Below the pieces are notes generated by a model. It had not been told where the DNA came from, searched no databases, and worked only from the letters and a program-made list of their open reading frames with translations. The translations under genes and the position numbers were made by a program. A DNA stretch of 64,000 bases from Platerodrilus igneus (lineage: Eukaryota; Arthropoda; Insecta; Coleoptera; Lycidae): assembly GCA_036346225.1 (NCBI GenBank), contig JARFIW010001469.1:14974001-15038000 (forward strand), given 5' to 3'. Positions 56,345 through 64,000 of this stretch are shown here, piece by piece; position 1 is the first letter of the stretch; each line of letters begins with the position of its first letter.

Positions 56345-57914
56345 CTGTGTTAACCCCTGTTAGCCCCACGATTGGGTCGTGCTATAAATGTTGCTCAAAC
56401 ACTTGTGAAAATGTTTATTTATAATTTTCTTTTGCCTCGACTAGCTGATTTAATTAAATAAAGCAATTCCACAATACACAGTATAATGATTAAATATTTA
56501 CAACTTTTTGCCCTTTTAAATATTTTGTCCTTTTTTGAATTCTTTACATCTATTAGATTTTTTAAAAATGAAGCCAGCAAAACGAGCTTTTATTACATTT
56601 AGAGACCTGTTGGAACGTTTCAAGATGTCTATAACTTCTCATAAATTTTTACAAGCAACCCTAGTTTGTCGGCTCTTACACTTTTAAATTATTTTTTTGA
56701 GATTAAAACAGTTTTTAACATTAAATTATATCAAAACTATATCTAACTTAAGGAGATTCAATAGGTGCTCTGCATTCTAAAAATTGAAGTAAAACATCCA
56801 ACCAAAATTTAGTATCCAAATCGTTATTCCAATGAAAGGTTTTTCATTTCCGTAATAAAATATTTACCATTTTCAGAGATTATTAAATTGTTTGAACAGA
56901 ACATTTTCCAGAATTTCGTATCAAAAATTGTATTTAAGATCGTAATGGATCGTTATTCAAAGTTTTAACAAAAATCGTAACGTTATTTCGATGATGGTCC
57001 AGAACGTAGTTACTCAGAATGTAATTTAGAACGTAGTTCTTCAGAAAGTATTTAATCAGAGCCCTGTTTTATTTATATTAGAAATGATATAATTTCACTA
57101 AATCTTATTTACTTACGTCTTTTTAGCAGTACGGCTCTCTTTGCACAATTATACACTTTAAAATAATTTTCATTTAACTTTTCACCTAAATATTTATTAC
57201 AATTAAGTATAGTGACAGCCCAGTTCAAAAGTATACTAACTCAATATTCAATTGCTATGATATTTATAGGATCGGCCCCCTTTAGTTTCTGATTCGTTTA
57301 CTCCACGTGCTGGGCGAGACCAAGTGTATTATCACTTGTTATTTTGGAAATTTCACCAGTCGTCTAGTTCAATACCATGACGCGATGCTCACTTTGTCAC
57401 GTAAATTCTTATTATACCTATGCATTTATTTCAGAAATCCCAGGAATCTTCATTCAATCGATCACGTAGTATTATTGTTGTTGGCCTTATTCTAATCTGA
57501 AAGGAATAAATTTGGTGTTTGTTTATTTCGTAATAAATTGGATTTTTGAGCAAATGTGATACTTTTAAATCACGTACGCTTTTCAAATAATGCATAATTT
57601 CTAAGTGCGGTTAAGATGATATATCCACGCACTTTTTGAATATTTGTCTAGCCAATTCATGCAGGTTTTTCACTGATTTAATTTCAATGCGTTTTGTTAC
57701 CTTTTCAAATTCTTATCTTTGCTCATAGCTACTCTTGGATATTTGTTTTAATCGTTTGTACTGCTATATACAGTGTGCTCTCAACTAATAATATTTATAA
57801 TGACCTATTTACTCTTCTAATATCTGTAATTCTGTGCTTCTGTTACTTGGGAGATTCCCTTGCTTATTCTACGGCCCCTATGATTTAACCTACCCCTAAA
57901 TTAACCCTATAATT

Positions 57915-57920
<6 letters not shown>
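56342..57920 (-). mobile_element. TA-hinged module M8 (A-end left, B-end right)
   Basis: About 1.6 kb. A-end: TTGCTGTG followed by GCCCCACGATTGGGTCGTGC. B-end: ATAATTACAACAA(TA)n. Minus strand: TATAAATA at 57,268-57,261 and donor-like GAC|GTAAGTAA near 57,118, only about 145 bases downstream, so this subfamily has a short first exon. Collinear with 46,140-47,638. Plus ORFs at 57,307-57,495 and 57,694-57,888 have no recognised domain. Confidence 0.58.
57261..57268 (-). promoter_or_regulatory. TATA box (TATAAATA) of module M8
   Basis: The plus strand reads TATTTATA, flanked by a GC-rich GGATCGGCCCCC upstream on the minus strand. The equivalent position in the relative at 46,972 is TATTAATA. 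Function inferred. Confidence 0.45.

Positions 57921-57945
<25 letters not shown>
57921..57945. repeat. (TA)n hinge between M8 and M9
   Basis: About 25 bases of TA at a B-to-A junction. Confidence 0.88.
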
Positions 57946-57946
<1 letters not shown>

Positions 57947-59635
57947 TGCCGTATTCTATAAGCCTCTAGAATTCTCTTAAAATCGTTCGAGCCCCAACGT
58001 TTGGGCGTCATGAATTGCCGTGTAACTTCGCTCTAACTCAGTACTTTCTCAAAAAAACATTCGAGTATTTATTAATTTACCAAAAAGAAAAATTTTGAAA
58101 AAAAATATATTTCTTAACCAGATTCTGCTTCCATCAACTTAATTACTTCAACAGCTCCATGGCTAGCTTAGTTGAGCCTTCTCTTGGATACCTAGATTTA
58201 CTATCATACTCTTTACCGTTCACGCACACTCTCAATAAAACCACAATAATTTTCATAGTTTATAAAAAAACAGCAAATTCTAATGCGTTACCTGGCATTT
58301 CTTGAAGATCCCTACTCCGTTGAAGATGAAGTTAAGTTCCTGCACCTTCCATCTCGGTTCTGCTCTGCTTGCCGCCTCCAGCTATTTATAGATGAACACC
58401 ATCTAAGTTGTGGTGCATGCTATTCATTCAAGATCCATCCAAATCCAAATCCAAGTACATTACACTTTTTCATTATTGCATAATTTAATTTACGTTACTT
58501 TACTTTACTTTACGAGCTTGTAAAATATCTGTTGCACCTCAGTTAAATATAAACTCGACACTTTCCGTGTTTCAAACTATGAGGCCAACAATCTAACACT
58601 GTACTATTTAATTTATAAAGTTTAAATACTTACAAGCTCGTTAGTAGCTTTCTGTACGTAGTAAGCGTTGCAAATTAACGAAGTTAAAAAGCTACTTAAT
58701 AATTCTTCTCTCATATTTATACGATTCTAAGTGTAACCTCTCCAAACCCTCCTAACGCGAACTATTTATTTAAACTAACATTTCCGCAAATTTTGGTGTA
58801 ACCGTTTTCAAAATCTTTGAAATTTAGCTCGTTGATACGATATTTTCCGAAAAACCCGCATTCAATTTTCCCGTGTTCGTCTGTTGTACAACTAAATATT
58901 TAGACCAATGATGTATTTCAGTGACGTCTTGAAACCCCGCCTGTGTTAACTCTAATCCTCTTTTCTGCATATTGTATGTTTCCTTCTAGCCCTGTTTTAG
59001 TGGTAAAAAATCGATATTACTGTCCGCGTTATATCTAACCCACGTGGACTGACTACGTGCGTTTCGAAGTAAAATGCTATTATGCCTGTCTCATTCCGAA
59101 GCATATAATTGATTGTCCATCCCTTCTGCTCTTTAAGGAAACTTTTGATTAGCGTTTATGCGAAACATCCGACCGTTTGCACAGTATACCTCGAATCTAG
59201 TCTTTTATCTACACAAATAACAGGAAGTTGACCTTTTATTTAAAACATGCACCTGTGCCTAATTAATAAACGCTTTAAAATAACATTTCTATGAGTTTAC
59301 GTTTCAAGGTATTTTATATATTCGACGTGTTTGTTTGTTAGTAAAGCGTATCGCCTTGAATTATCGATTTTTCATGCTCTTATGCGTATTAGACGTTATA
59401 TTCCTTTAAATTAAACTCAATTAAATTAAATAATAATTTCTATTGGCTTATACAATTTATTTTCTTTACGAACCTATTAAATTTTAATCCCTACTTGTAA
59501 AATTATGGTATTATTTGTTACTTTAAATTAAATGAATAAAATAAATTTCGTACGTAAATTATGGTTGTTTCCTCTATACAGGGTGTTTGAAATTGCCTTG
59601 TTCATACCTAAATGTAACCCTTTAAAACCACTACA
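57946..59635 (-). mobile_element. TA-hinged module M9 (A-end left, B-end right)
   Basis: About 1.7 kb. The A-end at 57,985-58,020 has GAGCCCCAACGTTTGGGCGTCATGAATTGCCGTG. Minus strand: TATAAATA at 58,731-58,724, donor-like GCCAG|GTAACG with last exon base 58,292 (about 430 bases), and a second exon-like segment 58,191-58,119 (73 nt) between AATCTAG and ATCTG|GTTAAG containing AAGCTAGCCATG. B-end: AAAACCACTACAA(TA)n with CTATACAGGGTGTTTGAAAT at about 59,575. The plus ORF at 58,283-58,483 overlaps the exon on the opposite strand. Confidence 0.62.
58724..58731 (-). promoter_or_regulatory. TATA box (TATAAATA) of module M9
   Basis: The plus strand reads TATTTATA. Spacing to the donor-like site (about 430 bases) equals that in M1 and M2. 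Function inferred. Confidence 0.5.

Positions 59636-59677
<42 letters not shown>
59636..59677. repeat. (TA)n hinge between M9 and M10
   Basis: About 42 bases of TA at a B-to-B junction. Confidence 0.9.
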
Positions 59678-59681
<4 letters not shown>

Positions 59682-61095
59682 CGTGTAAGTTATATCTAAA
59701 GAGGGATAGATTAGTCAACAGAGTAATTTTGTAAGGACCGTGTATATAGAAAAAGGAATAGATTATTTACGCTTCAAATTAATTAGTTTTGACCTTAAAA
59801 CAAACGAATAATAGCATACATTTGTATTAATAAATAGTAATGTTAAAGTTGCATAGTGTGGAAGCTTTATAGTACGTAAAAACTCAAGAATAATACGAGT
59901 ATAATTAGCTTTAATATTCGAAGGTTGTAAATCGAGCACATCAAATAATAAGAGAGAGCTTTTGTATATAAAATAGATAATATAAACAGTTTTAATAACA
60001 TAAAGGTGAAGTAAGCAACTCAAATTTTTATTGATGCCATGAGCGTTGCGCATTTGGTAATGAAGCACCTTCAAGTCGGTGAAGCAGAGTCTGAATTAAC
60101 GTCTGCTTTTGTAAATGACATGGACACTATATTTCATTGCCTTCATAGCAATCGATTGAAAATTAATAAACTGATTGTATGCTCTTATGGAATGGTATTT
60201 TAAAGCAATGCTTGGTGCATATTGGGGTTTTCATCTATGAATATGTAGAGGAGCAGAGCGCATAATCACGAAACCAAGGGGTTCTTAAAATCATCGTCTA
60301 AAGGAATAGAGGCTTGAAGCATTCTCCAGGTAATTTATTTGAATTTTCTGTTATCTGATAAACTTTTGGTATTATTTTGGTGATGTGTGAGTGAATATTG
60401 GAGTTATTTATAGTTATTAACGCAAAATACGTGTACTGGAGAATTATTGGGGTTATTTAAATTATTGAAAAAGGGTGTATTGAAAACTTATTGAATTTTG
60501 TTATGAATATAAATTGGATTGTTAGGGGTACATGAGTTTATTAGTTTTGTAGTAATTTTATGCAAGGTAAAAGGCATACATTAATAAACAGGGTTATTAT
60601 GAGCTCACCATACTCCAGTGTGCAATAAATATAGGGTATTATTTGGAACCCATCTACTCACATTGTATTAAATGTGTTTGCAAATAATGATTGAAAACAA
60701 GGACTTTGAAACATATCATTTATTGAGTTGTAATTAGTGTAGCAAACTGTATACCTGTGAATAATTTGGCTGTAAGTAGCGTAAATAAAAGATTGTATGA
60801 TTGTTGTATTATTTGGTTTTATTGAATGGCGTGCGAGTGGAAAGGAAGAATGATTGTAAATTTAGGTATCCGACAAGAGGCACAGCTGAGCTAGCCAGGA
60901 AAGCTGCAGAAGATTGTTGCAGCAGAATAAACGGGTAAGAATATTTTTAGAAATTTTTTTATTTTTTTGAAAATCGGTTGTTGACACTGTCGATGTCAAA
61001 CCATTAAGACCCAGACCACAGCAATCTTATGACGGCCCAACGTTGGGGCTGGAATAATTTTTAGGAAGTTCCAGATCTAAGTCCACGATCCACAG

Positions 61096-61098
<3 letters not shown>
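59678..61098 (+). mobile_element. TA-hinged module M10 (B-end left, A-end right), shortened
   Basis: About 1.4 kb. The B-end (AAATCGTGT, then CCGTGTATATAGAAAAAGG) is followed by only about 380 bases before unrelated exon-like sequence; no TATA box is evident, so the promoter part is probably deleted. Donor-like TTCTCCAG|GTAATT with last exon base 60,329. Second exon-like segment 60,866-60,934 (69 nt) between AATTTAG and ACGG|GTAAGA, with GCTGAGCTAGCCAGG. The A-end has two CCCAACGTTGGGGC-type units. The minus ORF at 59,763-60,074 is not recognised. Confidence 0.6.

Positions 61099-61133
<35 letters not shown>
61099..61133. repeat. (TA)n hinge between M10 and M11 (A-to-A)
   Basis: About 35 bases of TA between CCACAGCAA and TTGCAATG: the long-microsatellite version of the palindromic hinges at 6,770 and 13,214. 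Confidence 0.9.
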
Positions 61134-61135
<2 letters not shown>

Positions 61136-63109
61136 CAATGTATTAACAGAAACTATCGAGCCCCAACGTTGGGCCGTCCAATAAAAATTGATATGATAAC
61201 GCCGTACTCGGTGTCAATGGCGTTTTCTTACTTAACTCCACCTCTCTGTGTTTTCCTAATCAAATTTCACTCCCATTAATTTTACTTATTATTTTGCCAC
61301 GGCTAGCTTTTATTATTCTACACAGAGTGCACAACGTTACGATGATCAATTTTTCTCTCCTTTACCCCTTTATGTTTTGTTTGAATTATAAAATGAAGTT
61401 AATTAATTCCATATAATGAAAAGAAATATTATGTACAGGTTTTGAAAATTAGTAAAATACACTCTTCAATCAATCAATATCATAAGTTTTATTTATCTCA
61501 AAATTTATCTGCTTTGCAATCAATCTAAAGTCACCAAAAACTACTCTTTTTATCAAAGAAGCCTTGAACGTTCAAAACCCCTTTATAATCTTACGTGCTT
61601 TCAACGTATGCCAAGTTTGTTGCTGACTCTGTTACACTTTTATATTAATTAACCAAATTCAATATTCAAATTCAAATAGAAAAATGTCTTAAAACTAATA
61701 AGATCTAACCTGCTCTGCTTACTTCGTGCTTCTTTATTGATTCTCACAACTCAAAATTATACCAAACTCGTCGACGCCTCAATTAGAATCTTTCATGCAT
61801 TATTATACCATCCATTGTCAAACAACATCAATTCAGAATTATTGTCATCAACACATTTTAAATATTATCAAAACTAAGATTATCTATACACTCGGATTTA
61901 TTATACACCCATTTGAATCATTACCATCGGCCTCAAATTATTGTCGTCACCCTCAAATTTATTATACACCCATTTGAATTATTAACATCGTAAACTCATT
62001 TGAAATATTTTATATCTATCCACTTGAATTATTATATTATTACACTTCGAAATTATTGTCATCCGCCTCAAGTCAATACATCTTACTTGAATCAGGATTA
62101 TGCACCCATTTGAAATATTTTATCTTTCTACTTGAATTATTATATTATATCACCTCGAATTATTATACACCCATTTGGAATTTTATCTATCCACTCGGAG
62201 CCGTTAATCGGCAAAAGAATTCTTCATATTTGTATCACTTATCTGTCACTATACAATTACACTATTAAAATATTATTACGCGTGACTCTTAGGTTCAAAG
62301 TAACGCAGCTTGGCCTTGTTGAGTTAAAATTGAGCTCTGTTATCATTGCTCGCTGTTAATATATGGGTTGATCCCACTTAGATGTGGGCTTGGCTTACAA
62401 GTCCGTCGCTAATATTAACCAATGAGGTCTTTATATTTCCTACACTTGAAGTGGTTTTCTGATGTAACATTCTTTTCCCAGGTAATAGTTGTTTGCTTAT
62501 AGATACTTCGTTATCAGACCATACGGTGTTTTGAGTAAATAATCGCTTTTCCATATTATACAAAAATACCTGGTGTAATTTTAATTTCGATTTTCATGTA
62601 TGTCCATTTATTTACGCATCTTTAATTACATTTACTATCAAAAAATGTTGATTGTTTCTACGCACTTACACAAAGCTTTGTTAAGTTTTATCTCTTATCT
62701 ATGTATTATATCATAACTAATTAAAATACTTTTCAATGCGTGTTTGATTACCTTTATTATTATTCTCTTCTAAATACGCGTGCTTCTACTGAAAAATATC
62801 GTTGTTTGCATTGCTTAAAATTACTAAAGCCTTATATACCGGGTGTTAAATCTTTGTTATTCACCTAATATACGAATTACCTATTTCTATGCTAAATATA
62901 CGTCCTATTGTTATAAGATGTGTCTATTTGCGTCGCTTAAAACTACTTATGCTCTATATACAGGGTGTTAAATGCTTACTATTTACAAACTATCCCAATC
63001 ACTCAATTTTCTACTAAATAAATGCAGTTTTCTGCTTCTTATTATAATTTATGGTTGCTAAACGACCATTGCTATAAAATACACCCTTAAACAACCTCTT
63101 ATCACAGCA
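61134..63109 (-). mobile_element. TA-hinged module M11 (A-end left, B-end right), second subfamily
   Basis: About 2 kb. The A-end has GAGCCCCAACGTTGGGCCGTCC near 61,160. The B-end is CTTATCACAGCAA(TA)n. Minus strand: ATATATTAAC box near 62,365-62,356 with CACATCTAAGTGGGAT just upstream, and a donor-like GCAG|GTTAGATC near 61,708. The B-part has TACCGGGTGTTAAA and TACAGGGTGTTAAA about 120 bases apart (62,836 and 62,957). ORFs at 61,795-62,359 (plus) and 62,378-62,563 (minus) lie in repeats or conserved non-coding parts. Confidence 0.55.
61880..62200. repeat. AT-rich minisatellite of about 30-80 bp units
   Basis: Repeated blocks TTATACACCCATTTGAATTA, TTGAATTATTATATTAT and CCTCGAATTATT recur at least three times each in higher-order arrangement. 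They lie within the exon-1-like part of M11 and explain the low-complexity ORFs there. Confidence 0.65.
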
Positions 63110-63120
63110 ATATATATATA
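63110..63120. repeat. Short (TA)n hinge between M11 and M12
   Basis: CACAGCAA, eleven bases of TA, then TTGCCGTG. A compact B-to-A hinge. Confidence 0.85.
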
Positions 63121-64000
63121 TTGCCGTGTAATTCGTGGACTAAGCTTTTAACATCGAGCCCCAGCGTTGGGCCGTCATAAAGTGCCGTGAAACCTCAGAA
63201 AAATTTGTGCCCCTCCTTGGGCCAACATATAATTTTCAAAAATTAAAAATTTAAAAAAAAATCCTTATTCCTGTATTTCTCCTTCAAAACTCCTTCAGCT
63301 TCTCTGGCTAAACTCTTTCACACTCGCACACCATTTAATAAAATTACCAAATAATACAACAATCATACAACCTTTTATTTACAGCTATTAACAGATAAAT
63401 TATATTCACAAGTGTTAAAACAGCTTGATACACTAATTATAAACTCAAATATGTTATGTTTTTAAAGTCCTTGATTTTTCTAATTATTTTTAAACAAATT
63501 TAATAAGATATGAGTAGATTGATTTCACACTGGAGTATGGTGAGCTCATAATAACCCAGTTTAGTTTGTATATGCCTTTTACACCTTGCATAAATTAAAA
63601 CAAAATTTATAGACCCGTTTACTCTTTACAATTCAATTTATAACCTGAATAAAATTTTGAATGTTTTAAATACACCCCTTTTCAATATCTAACCTCCACA
63701 AATTGTCCAGTACATGTTTCTTTTACGAATAAGTTTCTACAACCAAATATCCCACCAAAAAAAATTAACCACACAGCACAAAATTTCACAAATGTTTATC
63801 GAACAACAGAAATTTCAAATAAATTATCTGGAGAATTCTTCAGGCTTCCTTCCCGTCGAATATGATTGCCAGAACACCTCGGCTTTGTTTCCATTCACCG
63901 TGTTACTCAGCGGATCCACAGGCCGCAACCATCTGCCATCTCTGCGAGCTCTGCGCCTTGTTTCACAGTACCATTCCATATATCATGCATACAAACTTGA
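63121..64000 (-). mobile_element. TA-hinged module M12, A-part, runs off the window
   Basis: The A-end at 63,150-63,230 has two units (GAGCCCCAGCGTTGGGCCGTCATAAAG... and a shorter one). On the minus strand, the first donor reads CTCCAG|ATAATT near 63,828, a G-to-A change that would abolish splicing. The second, near 63,268, reads ATACAG|GAATAAGG, also broken. The exon-1-like sequence at 63,830-64,000 is clearly alike to that of M5 (12,230-12,410), including ATGCATGATATATGGAATGG and GACGGGAAGGAAGCCTGAAG. Confidence 0.6.

Noticed and set aside
1656..64000. Telomeric or centromeric satellite in the classic sense
   Set aside because: No short telomeric repeat such as TTAGG arrays; modules are too long and heterogeneous for a simple centromeric satellite, though a heterochromatic location remains possible.
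1..64000. CRISPR array or prokaryotic operon
   Set aside because: No regularly spaced short repeats with unique spacers; splice sites, LINEs and SINEs show this is eukaryotic.

Overview
The window looks like AT-rich insect nuclear DNA, most likely a holometabolous insect and plausibly a beetle. The reasons are a CYP9-type cytochrome P450 fragment, a C2H2 zinc-finger gene, introns of about 50 nt, and a dense mix of insect mobile elements: long-TIR mariner-like elements, a Penelope-like element, R1-clade and APE-type LINEs, a tRNA-derived SINE, a Mutator-like transposase and LTR remnants. I see no rRNA, functional tRNA, CRISPR or bacterial operon. All calls were made by eye; no search was run.

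Layout. Positions 1-15,350 and 54,157-64,000 are arrays of one large repeat family that I cannot match to a named element. Its units ('modules', about 1.4-2.5 kb) abut at (TA)n tracts. Each has an A-end (short CCCAAC/GTTGGGG-type minisatellite, then CCACAGCAA next to TA) and a B-end (TACAGCAA or CCACAACAA next to TA, with a CTGTATATAG-like motif nearby). They lie in both orientations, giving A-to-A palindromic hinges at 6,759-6,782 and 13,203-13,226. Partial modules sit at 30,740-31,746, 33,580-34,300 and 45,638-47,638. Most modules carry, on the same relative strand, a TATA-type box (usually TATAAATA), a few hundred bases of variable sequence ending at a conserved splice-donor-like CCAG|GTAA, and often a second exon-like segment of about 55-75 nt bounded by AG and GTAAG. 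I infer a family of gene-like, probably non-coding, mobile or satellite units.

The middle (15,350-54,157) holds a decayed R1-like RT (minus, 15,370-15,790), the 3' half of a CYP9-like P450 (17,185-18,104), a decayed APE-type LINE (20,230-22,130), a Penelope-like GIY-YIG element with 400-bp inverted terminal repeats (22,545-24,040), a broken multi-exon Mutator-like transposase gene (minus, 26,478-25,040), a 5'-truncated R1/Waldo-like LINE (26,925-28,805), a 240-bp minisatellite, two long-TIR mariner-like elements (31,749-33,551 and 47,639-50,062), and a second APE-type LINE (40,920-45,560).

A segmental duplication links 34,633-40,355 with 50,345-53,300. Each copy contains a decayed mariner/Tc1 transposase and a C2H2 zinc-finger gene on the minus strand. 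The first zinc-finger copy is intact (402 aa, 12 fingers); the second is frameshifted. Both have decayed extra fingers downstream of the stop. The first copy also carries a tRNA-derived SINE split by an LTR element.

The zinc-finger protein at 39,015-40,223 is the only gene that looks intact. Nothing suggests that the other genes work together; the window is mainly a record of nested insertion, with the TA-hinged modules as the least explained component.
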